From the NCBI RefSeq assembly GCF_028693495.1, contig NZ_JAQUVG010000001.1:49633-113632 (forward strand): a stretch of DNA of 64,000 nt, in the 5' to 3' direction. The stretch's first letter is position 1. The number at the start of each line of letters is the position of its first letter. This DNA is from Zoogloea sp. Lineage in GTDB: Bacteria > Pseudomonadota > Gammaproteobacteria > Burkholderiales > Rhodocyclaceae. Shown here in pieces: positions 46,201 to 54,712 of this stretch. The position numbers were made by a program, and so were the translations under genes. Below the pieces are notes generated by a model. It had not been told where the DNA came from. It ran no database searches and worked only from the letters and a program-made list of their open reading frames with translations.

Positions 46201-47610
46201 CTTGTCTTCCGGCAGGTTCACGCCCCGGGCCATGATCCGGTCGAGCAGGGCTTCCGGCGAGGCCGGCAGCTCGCCGGTGTCGTAGCCCTCTGCCTTGAGA
46301 CGCTGCAGTACGGCGAACAGGGATGCAGGCACGTCCAGGTTGTCGGCGCCGATGTTCTGCCGGCCCGGCGGGTGGTTGTAGTAGATGATCGCCAACCGCT
46401 TGTTGGCATTGGCTTTGGCGCGCAAGGCCTGCCAGCGGGCGGCGCGGGCCACGAGGCGCTGGATTTCGACCCCGATGGCTTCGGTGCGGCGCAGCTCGAG
46501 GCCGGTCAGGGGGTCGATGCGACTGGCGCCGACGGCCGACACGACGATGGGCTGGCCGATGCCCTGGAGTTCCGGCAGGGCCACCCGGTATTGCACCGAA
46601 TCCACCGGGAGCCCTTCCGGCGACAGGCGCCATTGGGTTGCGCTGCGGTCGGTCAGGCGGATGGCCTTGAGAATGGGGATGTCCAGCTTCTTGAACGCTT
46701 CGGTAACGGCCTCCCGGTTTTCGGCCGCACCGACGACGAAATCCTGCACCACCACCAGCGCGGCCGGTTTGGCCGGGGCCAGCAGTTCGGGCAGGCGCTC
46801 GATGGCCTCCCGCGAGACGCTGCCCCAGCGGGTCAGCACTTCGGCGCAGGGCAAACCCTGGCGGCGGGATTCGCCACAGATCGCGGCGGCGGTGGCGGAT
46901 TCGGTGTTGGACAGGTCGAGCACCGCCAGGGCCGGGCCGGCGGGCAGCAGGCGGGCATTCCAGGCGGCCTCGTCGCGACGTTCGGCACCCTCGACCCGCA
47001 GACGCAGCACGCTCTCCCGCTGCGCCGGGGGCAGCGGCTTGCCGTCGAGCAGGTGGCCGAACAGACGCGCCACGTTGTCGGCGCCGTCCGCCTGCCACAC
47101 CCGACGTGCGGCGAGCCACGCGGCTGCGGCCGGGTGCTGTGCGGCGGCTTCGAGGGCGTCGGCCGGGGGCTGCTCGGCCGTCAGTTGGCGCAGGGTTTCG
47201 GCGGGAAAGCCCTCGAGCCGGCCCAGCCGGCTGCGGCTTTGCAGGTTGAGGCGCTGTTCGCCGTTCAAGGCCAGCACCGTGGCAGCGCGACTGGCGGGCA
47301 GGGCGTTGATCAGCCGGCGTGCCGGGTCGCCGAAGGCCGAGGCGATGAATACCGAATCTGCATCCAGCCACTGGCGCAGCTGTGCATCGCTGGCCACCAT
47401 GATCTGGTTGGGCGTGCGCAGGACGATGCGGTCGCGCGGATGGCTGGCCAGATGCTGACGTGCCGCTTCGACGGCGGCTGGAGCGGCACGATCGGTGACG
47501 ACACCGAAGAGTGTTGCCGCATGGGCCGGCAGACTGCCCAGCAGTGCAAACGCCAGCAGCAGCCCCGCGCAAAGGACTGCCTTACGAGCCGTTGATTCTT
47601 GTCCTGCCAT
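43225..47610 (-). CDS. CobN/HmuS-like chelatase-family protein with signal peptide and C-terminal TM anchor
   Basis: MAGQESTARKAVLCAGLLLAFALLGSLPAHA; NHPPGRQNIGADNLDVPASLFAVLQRLKAEGY; VVHLGRHSTYEFLPGK; C-terminal PAAVSLAPLIFLLGLAWSGRRF. Start moved from 47907 to ATG at 47610. Confidence 0.88.
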   Translation of the reverse strand: MAGQESTARKAVLCAGLLLAFALLGSLPAHAATLFGVVTDRAAPAAVEAARQHLASHPRDRIVLRTPNQIMVASDAQLRQWLDADSVFIASAFGDPARRLINALPASRAATVLALNGEQRLNLQSRSRLGRLEGFPAETLRQLTAEQPPADALEAAAQHPAAAAWLAARRVWQADGADNVARLFGHLLDGKPLPPAQRESVLRLRVEGAERRDEAAWNARLLPAGPALAVLDLSNTESATAAAICGESRRQGLPCAEVLTRWGSVSREAIERLPELLAPAKPAALVVVQDFVVGAAENREAVTEAFKKLDIPILKAIRLTDRSATQWRLSPEGLPVDSVQYRVALPELQGIGQPIVVSAVGASRIDPLTGLELRRTEAIGVEIQRLVARAARWQALRAKANANKRLAIIYYNHPPGRQNIGADNLDVPASLFAVLQRLKAEGYDTGELPASPEALLDRIMARGVNLPEDKTALHELARDVNSVSAADYRHWFAALPERVQGEMVSGPLGRLHAEVLEAEQVAERSVGRKRVESVMKELHHLAEGADHPKRQETITGLKELEAGYRDCLADQPRRRCSSLSSLAWRLAGHGVEGLRGWGHTPGKVMVADGKLLVPGLVFGKIFVGPQPPRGWEVDEELLHANTSVAPPHQYLAFYHWIRDRFRADAVVHLGRHSTYEFLPGKAVGLTADDYPSLIAADLPGVYPYIVDGVGEGIQAKRRGLAVIVDHLTPPLSATPLYDKLLELRQVVESFEAANSESLKAQAAATMRTQVIALNLKAELEASMADVLEVRGIGFEDADDDLLAHEIGHYLTKLQEKFMPHGLHVFGQDWSAESLKLMADSMSQVADGFDAAIAEKLAISPRLEMEGLLAGLAGRFVAPGKGNDPLRSPDALPTGRNFHAVDGDLLPTRLGYALGATLADKATARPRRKDAGVDSDAVILWASDAVRDEGAMVAFCLSLLGTEPVWNARGIVTDVRVLDGKPRRDVIVTTSGLFRDLYPNLLRQVDRAGLLALAASADLLLDIRPDLTDALAAALAPAGKGIEHGRQPLADNLVAAAWLKRIDLLAKAGLSLPEAGRAAATRIFGDPPGAYSTGVNRLAERSGAWKERDELGRIYLKRMGHAYGLDASGDAAHQAFETALAGVTRSYHGRASNLYGLLDNNDAFDYLGGMSVGIETLTGRLPEALILQHADAAHPEVEPLATALLSELRGRYLNPAWLKPLMKHGYAGARTMGQEFLENLWGWQVTRPDLIKQWAWDEVKETYFDDKQKLGLPRFLEQGQNAHVKAHMLAIFMVAAEKGFWKADEATIRQMGGELARLVARNGLPGSGHAAPNHPMWNWLKPQIDAADAEALGVTLARAQGANLAPAAPVAASPLITPASGRTPAAPAPAQGGAKVDTPAEAPADTPPPAPDRYYELKPRLAPAATGIPPAAVSLAPLIFLLGLAWSGRRFSSTRNNPVKPR

Positions 47611-47775
47611 TCTGCCTCCACGTGCGGGAACATCGGCCGTGGCGCCAGGGCAGGGGGACAAGACGGAACGAAAGGACATGCCGGAATCATGAGAACCGGC
47701 AATACGGCGGACAGAAGTCGGACGTTTTCGCTCGCCACGCCCACACCCCGGGGCACAGCCAAACTCATGTCCTCG

Positions 47776-47970
47776 GGCCGGTCTTCTGGCTCGCCGTCGT
47801 TCTTCCCTATCCGCCTTCCCGGGCAAAAATGGCCCAGTGGCATGTATGGATGGAGTCGTCAGGCTTACAGCAGCGGGGGCTGCGCCGGAATGGTCGGAGA
47901 GAAACAACTCGCCAACGTCACCGGACTTCCCGTTTAGCCCTTCCGCGAAAGCGGATCGGGCACCCGGAGG
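47776..47970 (-). ncRNA. cobalamin (AdoCbl-type) riboswitch
   Basis: On minus strand: GGGTGCCCGATCC ... ACGGGAAGTCCGGTGACG ... TCCGGCGCAGCCCCCGCTGCTGTAAGC ... TGCCACTGGGCC ... GGGAAGGCGGATAGGG ... AGCCAGAAGACCGGCC (B12 box). Confidence 0.93.
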
Positions 47971-48170
47971 ATCAAGGGCGCGAGGTTACGGGGAAACGGG
48001 TGATGACGGCAAGTCGTCGTGAGATCGGGCTGCCCGCTTGCGCCGTCTGGCCCGTGATCACGGAGGCCTGCCAGAAAGCTTGGTGGCTTGTGAGCAGCTC
48101 GAGCACTCGACCTGCCGATTGAGGCAAGCGCTTGGTAAGACACTGGTATAGGGCTTCCAGTCAGTTGCCG

Positions 48171-48458
48171 TTAAAGAGTGCTGGGCCAGTTGCGCGCCGT
48201 ATGAACCACGGCAAGAACCGTCACGGTCCCTTCTTGCTGTTGATAGACAACCAAGTACGGTAGCCGGCTTATTACCAGTTCACGGGTGTCTTCGATGATG
48301 CCCTTGCGGCCAGCCTCCGCATGTTGTGCAAGAAGTTTGACCTGCTCCCGAATGGCCTTCACCACGCGGCTTGCTGCGGCAGGGCTGTCCTGGCTGATGT
48401 GTGCTCGAATCTCTTTCAGGTGCTCAACGGCCGGAAGCGCCCAGAGAATCCGGCTCAA
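48171..48458 (-). CDS. RelE/ParE-family toxin
   Basis: ILWALPAVEHLKEIRAHISQDSPAAASRVVKAIREQVKLLAQHAEAGRKGIIEDTRELVISRLPYLVVYQ. Confidence 0.88.
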   Translation of the reverse strand: MSRILWALPAVEHLKEIRAHISQDSPAAASRVVKAIREQVKLLAQHAEAGRKGIIEDTRELVISRLPYLVVYQQQEGTVTVLAVVHTARNWPSTL

Positions 48459-48703
48459 GGCGTCAAGCCTTCCTCACGGTCTAGCCGGTCGAACAGTGCG
48501 TCAAGCTCGTCGTCGGTCACGACCTGGCCTTGCCTTGCTGCCTCAAGCCCGGCTTTCACCCGCCGCAGGTACTCGGCTTGCCAATGGACGTAACTGCTCA
48601 AAGCGGCCGCGGCGAGGTCTTCGTCAGTGCGGCGCGTTTCGGTGGCGATACTGTGCAGCAGGGCTTTGTCCTGCTCGCTGAGGGTGACTGTCAGGTGTGC
48701 CAT
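48455..48703 (-). CDS. ribbon-helix-helix-type antitoxin
   Basis: MAHLTVTLSEQDKALLHSIATETRRTDEDLAAAALSSYVHWQAEYLRRVKAGLEAARQGQVVTDDELDALFDRL; start moved to 48703; overlaps toxin by 4 bp. Confidence 0.83.
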   Translation of the reverse strand: MAHLTVTLSEQDKALLHSIATETRRTDEDLAAAALSSYVHWQAEYLRRVKAGLEAARQGQVVTDDELDALFDRLDREEGLTP

Positions 48704-48997
48704 GGTTGCTCCCGGCGTGGCGTTCCCTGAATGATAACGCGTCGGGCGCCTGGCTCCATTTTTGGCAGCTTTCCGGCTCGGGCTGGGGCGGATGGCGCCC
48801 TGGTGGGAGGACTTCAAGCCTTCTAAAAATCAGAAAGGCGTCCAGCAGTGAAGCGGGTTTTCAAAGGGGTCGGCGGAAGCGTTTGTAGAAGGATTTTCGC
48901 CTAAGCGCCTGTTTTGGTGGAAAGAGCGCCAGATTGAGGCAACACACCCCGGCGAGGGGAGTGCTTGGCTTTTTTACGCGAGCGGAGTAGGCTTCAA

Positions 48998-49027
48998 ACA
49001 AACAATCAAATTTGTTTGTAAAACAAA
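48998..49027. promoter_or_regulatory. AT-rich operator-like element, copy 7
   Basis: ACAAACAA-TCAAAT-TTGTTTGT (8-bp arms, 6-bp spacer) followed by AAAACAAAC. Confidence 0.65.
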
Positions 49028-49059
49028 CTACCTGGCAGCGCTGGAGGAGAAACGTATTC

Positions 49060-50679
49060 ATGGATAGCTACGACTACATCGTCGTTGGTGCCGGCTCGGC
49101 CGGCTGTGTGCTGGCCAACCGCTTGTCGGAGGATGGCCGGAGCCGGGTCCTGCTGCTGGAGGCGGGAGGCGACAACCGCAGCCCACTCGTTTCCATGCCC
49201 AAGGGGTTTGCCAAGCTGGTGGCCATGCCGGCCCATGCCTGGCATTTTCCGGTCCAGCAGCCACGCCTGCCGGGCCAGCCAGCGGGCGAGATGTGGGTGC
49301 GCGGCAAGGGGCTGGGCGGCTCGAGCGCGATCAACGGCATGATCTATGTCCGTGGCCAGCCCGAGGACTACGAGGACTGGGCGGCTGCGGCGGGTTCTGA
49401 CTGGAGCTGGGCCAGCATGAAGCAGGTGTTCCGCACCCTCGAAGATCACGAGTTGGGGGCGGATGAGCTGCGCGGTGTAGGTGGGCCGGTCAAGGTCAGC
49501 CCTGGCAAGTTCCGCTACCCGGTGAGCGAAGCCCTGGTCAAGGCGGGTGAAGAGATGGGCCTGCCCCGCAAGGAGGATTTCAACCGGGAGGATCAGGAAG
49601 GGGTGGGTTATTACGCCCACACCATCCACAAGGGACGTCGCTGGAGTTCGGCCAAGGCCTTCCTCGAGCCGGCCATGGGCCGGCCCAACCTGACCGTGCT
49701 GACCGGTGTTCAGGTGGATCGGGTTCTTTTCGAGGCAGGCCAGGCAGTCGGCGTTGCAGCCCGCCGCTCGGGTGAGTCCGTTCGTTTCCGCTGTCATGGA
49801 GAGGTGATCCTGTCCGGCGGTGCGATGTTGTCCCCCAAGATCCTGCAGCTGTCGGGCATCGGCCCTGGTGCGGTCCTGCAGCAGGCGGGCATTCCAGTAC
49901 TTGCCCATTCCCCCGACGTGGGCCGGCGGATGCGCGAGCATCTGGGCTTCCTGCTGCCCTTCCGGCTCCGCAACGACAAGGGACTCAACCATCGTTTCCG
50001 GGGCCTCGGCCTGGTCAGGAGCGTGCTGGAGTATTACCTGACGGGCGGTGGCCCGATGGCCAGCGGACCTTTTGAGGTGGGGGCCTTCGTGAAGACCTCT
50101 CCCGGGGTGGATCGCCCCGATGCCCAGCTGTACCTGTCCGCGTTCACCTATCCCCGCAGCGATGACAATTTCCCCGTGCCCGATGGCGTCGAGGACCAGC
50201 CCGGCATCACGGCCTACGGCCAGCTCCTGCGCCTGACCAGCGAAGGGGAGATGAAGGTGACCGGTGCCGATCCGGAGCGCCCCATGGATGTCGCCCCCAA
50301 CTGGCTGTCCACTGAAGAAGACTGCCGCGCAGCCATCGACATGTTCCGCTACATGCGCGAGTACATGCGCCGTCCGGCGCTGTCCCGTTACGTGGGTGAG
50401 GAGCTGGGGCCGGGGGTGAAGTGCGAGAGCGACGAGGACATCCTCCACCTGTTCCGCCAGGCGTCCTTGTGCGGTACCCATGCGGTGGCCTCCTGCCGGA
50501 TGGGCCGGGATGCGGACGCGGTTGTGGACGAGCGCCTGCGGGTGCGTGGAGTTCGGGGTTTGCGGGTGGCCGACTGCTCGGTGATGCCCGCCCCCATCTC
50601 CGGTAACACCAACGGTCCGGCCATGGCCCTGGGCTGGCAGGCGTCCAGCCTGATCCTTGCCGATCGTGGGCAGGGCTGA
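49060..50679 (+). CDS. GMC-family FAD-dependent oxidoreductase (choline dehydrogenase-like)
   Basis: [63 protein letters not shown]. Confidence 0.95.
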   Translation: MDSYDYIVVGAGSAGCVLANRLSEDGRSRVLLLEAGGDNRSPLVSMPKGFAKLVAMPAHAWHFPVQQPRLPGQPAGEMWVRGKGLGGSSAINGMIYVRGQPEDYEDWAAAAGSDWSWASMKQVFRTLEDHELGADELRGVGGPVKVSPGKFRYPVSEALVKAGEEMGLPRKEDFNREDQEGVGYYAHTIHKGRRWSSAKAFLEPAMGRPNLTVLTGVQVDRVLFEAGQAVGVAARRSGESVRFRCHGEVILSGGAMLSPKILQLSGIGPGAVLQQAGIPVLAHSPDVGRRMREHLGFLLPFRLRNDKGLNHRFRGLGLVRSVLEYYLTGGGPMASGPFEVGAFVKTSPGVDRPDAQLYLSAFTYPRSDDNFPVPDGVEDQPGITAYGQLLRLTSEGEMKVTGADPERPMDVAPNWLSTEEDCRAAIDMFRYMREYMRRPALSRYVGEELGPGVKCESDEDILHLFRQASLCGTHAVASCRMGRDADAVVDERLRVRGVRGLRVADCSVMPAPISGNTNGPAMALGWQASSLILADRGQG

Positions 50680-50682
50680 ATC

Positions 50683-51681
50683 ATGACTGAACGTAACTTG
50701 AAGGTCGTACTGGGCAGCCGTCCTGAAGGAAAGCCCACGGTGGACAACTTCCGCGTGGAGGAGGGGCCCTTGCCGGTCGCTGCCGAGGGTCAGGTGCTGG
50801 TGCGCAACCAGTGGCTGTCCATCGATCCCTACATGCGTGGCCGGATGATGGACATCCGCACCTATGCCGAGCCGGTGGCCCTGGGGGATGTGATGGTGGG
50901 GGATACGGCCGGTGTGGTTGTCGCGTCCCGCCATCCGGACTTTGCGCCGGGTGATCCGGTGGCGGCCTACCTGGGCTGGCAGCGCTTCGGGGTGGCCGAG
51001 GGGGGCGCCCTGCGCCGGGTGGATCCCCGCATTCCCTTGTCGGTGAGCCTGGGCGCCGCGGGCATGCCCGGCGTGACCGCCTGGGTCGGTCTGCTTGACC
51101 TGTGCCAGCCGAAGGCCGGTGAGACGGTGGTGGTCAGCGCTGCGTCGGGGGGCGTTGGCAGCGTGGCAGGACAGCTGGCCCGCATCGCTGGCTGCCGGGT
51201 CGTCGGTATTGCCGGCGGCGCGGACAAGTGTCGTCATGTCACGGAAGCGCTGGGCTTCGATGCCTGTCTGGACTACCGGGCCGAGGATTTCCGCCAGCAG
51301 CTCAAGGCGGCGGTGCCCAAGGGTATCGACTGCATCTTCGACAACGTGGGCGGCCCGGTGCTGGAAGCCCTGATCGGACGCATCAATCCCTTTGCCCGGG
51401 TGACCCTGTGCGGAGCCATCTCCGAGGTGGACAACCCCAGCCCGACGGGCCTGCGCCGCCTGCTGCCGCTGATTGTCAATCGGGTCAAGCTGCAGGGCTT
51501 CATCGTCGGTGATCACCTGGAGCGCTGGCCGGTGGCCATCGCCGACCTCTCCGGTCACGTCGCCGCCGGTCGTATCCGATATCACGAAACCCTTGCCGAG
51601 GGGCTGGAAGCCGCGCCCCAGGCCCTGCTGGATCTGCTGGCCGGGCGCAGCCTGGGCAAGCAGCTGGTCCGCATCCCCTGA
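50683..51681 (+). CDS. MDR-superfamily NADP-dependent oxidoreductase (paralogue of 29328-30365)
   Basis: NQWLSIDPYMRGRM; SAASGGVGSVAGQLARIAGCRVVGIAGGADKC; IFDNVGGPVLEAL. Confidence 0.93.
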   Translation: MTERNLKVVLGSRPEGKPTVDNFRVEEGPLPVAAEGQVLVRNQWLSIDPYMRGRMMDIRTYAEPVALGDVMVGDTAGVVVASRHPDFAPGDPVAAYLGWQRFGVAEGGALRRVDPRIPLSVSLGAAGMPGVTAWVGLLDLCQPKAGETVVVSAASGGVGSVAGQLARIAGCRVVGIAGGADKCRHVTEALGFDACLDYRAEDFRQQLKAAVPKGIDCIFDNVGGPVLEALIGRINPFARVTLCGAISEVDNPSPTGLRRLLPLIVNRVKLQGFIVGDHLERWPVAIADLSGHVAAGRIRYHETLAEGLEAAPQALLDLLAGRSLGKQLVRIP

Positions 51682-51703
51682 ACCTTCACCGGGAAAACTC
51701 TCC

Positions 51704-52852
51704 ATGACCACTCCGTTCGACGTCCTGTTCAAGCCCCTCCCCATCGGCAATGTCACCTTGAAGAACCGTCTGGTCATGGCTCCCATGACCCGTAACCGCT
51801 CCGGCCTGGATGGGGTGCCGACCGACCTCAACGTGCTGCATTACCAGCAGCGCGCCAGCGCCGGACTGATCGTCAGCGAGGGCGTCTATCCCAGCGAGCT
51901 CGGCAAGGGCTACCTGTTCTCGCCAGGCCTGTGCACTGCCGCTCACGTGGCCGGCTGGCGCAAGGTCACCGATGCAGTGCATGGGGCCGGCGGAGCGATT
52001 TTTGCCCAGATCATGCACGTGGGCCGCCTGTCCGATCCGCTGCTGCTGAACGGCGCCCAGCCGGTGGCACCGTCGGCCGTGCAGCCCGACCCGACGGCCC
52101 GCCACTATACGGTCACCTGCCCGCGCCCCAAGCGCGCCTACCCGCTGCCCCGTGCGCTGGCCACTGACGAGGTCTACGGGGTGATCGAGGACTACCGGCG
52201 CAGTGCCGCGCTGGCAAGGGAGGCCGGTTTCGACGGAGTCGAAATCCATGCCGCCAGCGGCTATCTGCCGATGCAGTTCCTGTCCACCAACACCAATCTG
52301 CGCAGCGACGAGTTCGGCGGCAGTCTGGAAAACCGTGCCCGCTTCCTGCTGGCCATCGTGGATGCGATTGCCGCCGATCAGGGCGCCGGTTTCGTGGCGG
52401 TGAAGCTGTCGCCGGGGTGGACTTTCCACAACGTCTTCGATGACGACGCGCCGGCCACCTATTCGCATGTGACCCGGGAGCTCTCGAAGCGCCACATCGC
52501 CTACCTTCAGGTAGGCAACTACGGCATGGACTGGGATGTGTACGGCACCCTGCGCCCGCTCTTCGACGGCCCCTTCATGACCGTCGCCAGCTTCACCCGC
52601 CAGAGCGCCGCCGACCTGATCGCCCGCGGGGGCGCCGACCTGGTGGGCTTCGGCCAGGCTTTCATCGCCAATCCGGATCTGGTGGAGCGCTTCCGCAACG
52701 GCTGGCCCATCAACCGCCCCGACATTGCCACCTATTACAGCCAGGGGGCAGAGGGTTACACCGACTACCCCTTCCACGGCCACAGCACCCGCGACGACCT
52801 GCTGCCGACCGACGCGCCGCTGGTGCCGGTGTCTGCCGACGTGACCGGTTGA
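51704..52852 (+). CDS. Old Yellow Enzyme-family alkene reductase
   Basis: LFKPLPIGNVTLKNRLVMAPMTRNRS; GVEIHAASGYLPMQFLSTNTNLRSDEFGGSLENRARF. Confidence 0.93.
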   Translation: MTTPFDVLFKPLPIGNVTLKNRLVMAPMTRNRSGLDGVPTDLNVLHYQQRASAGLIVSEGVYPSELGKGYLFSPGLCTAAHVAGWRKVTDAVHGAGGAIFAQIMHVGRLSDPLLLNGAQPVAPSAVQPDPTARHYTVTCPRPKRAYPLPRALATDEVYGVIEDYRRSAALAREAGFDGVEIHAASGYLPMQFLSTNTNLRSDEFGGSLENRARFLLAIVDAIAADQGAGFVAVKLSPGWTFHNVFDDDAPATYSHVTRELSKRHIAYLQVGNYGMDWDVYGTLRPLFDGPFMTVASFTRQSAADLIARGGADLVGFGQAFIANPDLVERFRNGWPINRPDIATYYSQGAEGYTDYPFHGHSTRDDLLPTDAPLVPVSADVTG

Positions 52853-52862
52853 GGAGGCAGCC

Positions 52863-53426
52863 ATGAGCGTGCGCGCCCCGACTCACGAGGAACTGGCCGC
52901 CAAGTGGGCCATCACCGAAGTCATCCACCGCTACTGCCGCGGCCTCGACCGGATGGACAAGGCCCTGGCCCTGTCGTGCTGGCACCCCGGGGGCACCGAC
53001 GACCACGCGCCCCTCTATGCCGGCAGCGCCGAGGGCTTCATCGACTGGCTGTGGCCGGTGCATGCCGCCATGAACGTCACCCGCCACGTGGTCAGCAATA
53101 CCCTGATCGACCTGCGCGGCCAGGAGGCAGGGGCCGAGACCTACTGGTCCCTGGTGCTGCAGGTGGCGCGGGGCGGTGAGACCCACGACATCGTCGCCGG
53201 CGGCCGCTATCTGGACCGCTTCGAGTGCATTGACGGGGTGTGGGCGATCCGCCACCGCCAGTCGGTGGTGGACTGGAACCGGGTTGAGCCGGTACGCAGC
53301 ACCCTGGCCGACTTTGCCGCCACGCCACTGCTCGACGTGAATAACCCGGAAGTGCCGGCCACGCTGCCGCGGCGCGATGCGGACGATTTCTCGTATTCCG
53401 TGCTCGGGCATATCGAACGGCACTGA
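52863..53426 (+). CDS. SnoaL/NTF2-fold family protein
   Basis: AKWAITEVIHRYCRGLDRMDKALALSCWHPGGTDDHAP. Confidence 0.82.
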   Translation: MSVRAPTHEELAAKWAITEVIHRYCRGLDRMDKALALSCWHPGGTDDHAPLYAGSAEGFIDWLWPVHAAMNVTRHVVSNTLIDLRGQEAGAETYWSLVLQVARGGETHDIVAGGRYLDRFECIDGVWAIRHRQSVVDWNRVEPVRSTLADFAATPLLDVNNPEVPATLPRRDADDFSYSVLGHIERH

Positions 53427-53452
53427 GCTCCACTGCACAGGGTAACCGCACC

Positions 53453-54712
53453 ATGACGACAGCCGCTCCCATCAGTTTTGCCGACCCGGAAATCCGCCGC
53501 TGCCCTCACGCCGCCTACGCGCAGCTGCAGGCTGAGAGCCCGGTGTATTTCGACGCGGGCACCGGCTTTCATGTGGTGACCCGCTACGCCGACATCGCCT
53601 GGGTCAATGCCCACCCGGAACTGTTTTCCAACATGACCAGCCAGGTGTTCGACCGGAGTCATTCACCGGTGGCCGCCGAGGTGGCCCGGCGCTATGCGGA
53701 GCGGGGCTTTCCGCCCCGGCACACCCTGGTCTCCAACGATCCGCCCTCCCACGGCCAGTATCGGGCGCTGGTGGACCAGGCCTTCGCCCGCAAGAACGTG
53801 ATCGGCCTGGAGCCGTCCATCCGGGCGGTGGTGGATGAACTGATCGACGAGCTTGCCGGGCGCGGACGCATCGAGTTCTTCCAGGATTTTGCCGTGCGCC
53901 TGCCCATGTACGTGATCACCCAGGAACTTGGGCTGCCGCGGGAAGACTGGCCGCAGCTCAAGCTCTGGTCCGATGCGGCCATCGAACAGATCAACCCCAA
54001 CCTGGCCCCGGCGCGGGAGCTGGAGCTGACCGACCTGCTCATCGACATGCAGTGTTACCTGCACCGCCATGCCATGGCCTACCGGGCTGCGCCGGGGCCG
54101 GGCCTGCTGTCGGCGGTGGCCAATGCGCGCATCGATGGGCGCCTGCTCGAGGACGGCGAGCTCGTCAACATCGCCACCCAGCTGATGGTGGCCGGCAATG
54201 AGACCACCACCACCGCCCTTGGCTCGGCCCTGTGGTCCCTGCTGGAGGCGCCGGCCCTGCATGCGCAGCTGCGCGCCGATCCGTCACGCATTTCCGGTTT
54301 CGTCGAGGAGGTGCTGCGCCTGCACTCCCCGGTGCCCTACATCTACCGGCTGGTGAAGGCGGATACCGAGCTGGCCGGTGTCCCGCTTGCAGCCGGGGCC
54401 GTACTGATGCTGGCCTACGGCGCCGGTAACGTGGACCCGGGCAAGTTCGAATGCCCCGAGCGCCTTGACCCCGAACGCCGTAATGCCCGCGAGCACATGA
54501 CCTTCGGCAAGGGCATCCACTTCTGCATCGGGCACATGCTGGCCCGCACCGAGCTGCGCATCGCCCTCGAGCGGCTGCTGTGCCGCCTGCCGGATCTGGC
54601 CCTCGACCCCACAGCCCCGCCGCCCCGCTGGTCGTCCAGCTTCCAGGCCCACACCCTGGAGCGCCTCGACCTCGTATTCACACCGGTTTCCGCCGGCAAG
54701 GAGCCGTCATGA
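53453..54712 (+). CDS. cytochrome P450
   Basis: AGNETTTTALGSALW I-helix; FGKGIHFCIGHMLARTELRIALERLL heme-binding motif. Confidence 0.96.
   Translation: MTTAAPISFADPEIRRCPHAAYAQLQAESPVYFDAGTGFHVVTRYADIAWVNAHPELFSNMTSQVFDRSHSPVAAEVARRYAERGFPPRHTLVSNDPPSHGQYRALVDQAFARKNVIGLEPSIRAVVDELIDELAGRGRIEFFQDFAVRLPMYVITQELGLPREDWPQLKLWSDAAIEQINPNLAPARELELTDLLIDMQCYLHRHAMAYRAAPGPGLLSAVANARIDGRLLEDGELVNIATQLMVAGNETTTTALGSALWSLLEAPALHAQLRADPSRISGFVEEVLRLHSPVPYIYRLVKADTELAGVPLAAGAVLMLAYGAGNVDPGKFECPERLDPERRNAREHMTFGKGIHFCIGHMLARTELRIALERLLCRLPDLALDPTAPPPRWSSSFQAHTLERLDLVFTPVSAGKEPS

Noticed and set aside
45142-47595. 817-aa plus-strand ORF antisense to the CobN-like gene
   Set aside because: Low-complexity Gly/His/Gln/Ala-rich translation with no recognisable domain; typical antisense ORF in high-GC coding DNA.
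43225-47610. Annotation as genuine aerobic cobaltochelatase subunit CobN
   Set aside because: Signal peptide, C-terminal anchor, no CobS/CobT and receptor/ExbB-like neighbours argue for an HmuS-like envelope role; kept as CobN-like only.
48171-48703. TA pair as part of a larger phage-defence island
   Set aside because: No restriction, CRISPR, Abi or other defence genes nearby; reported only as a TA module.
49006-51831. 941-aa minus-strand ORF antisense to the GMC and MDR genes
   Set aside because: Compositionally biased, no domain signatures, and fully overlaps two well-supported plus-strand genes.
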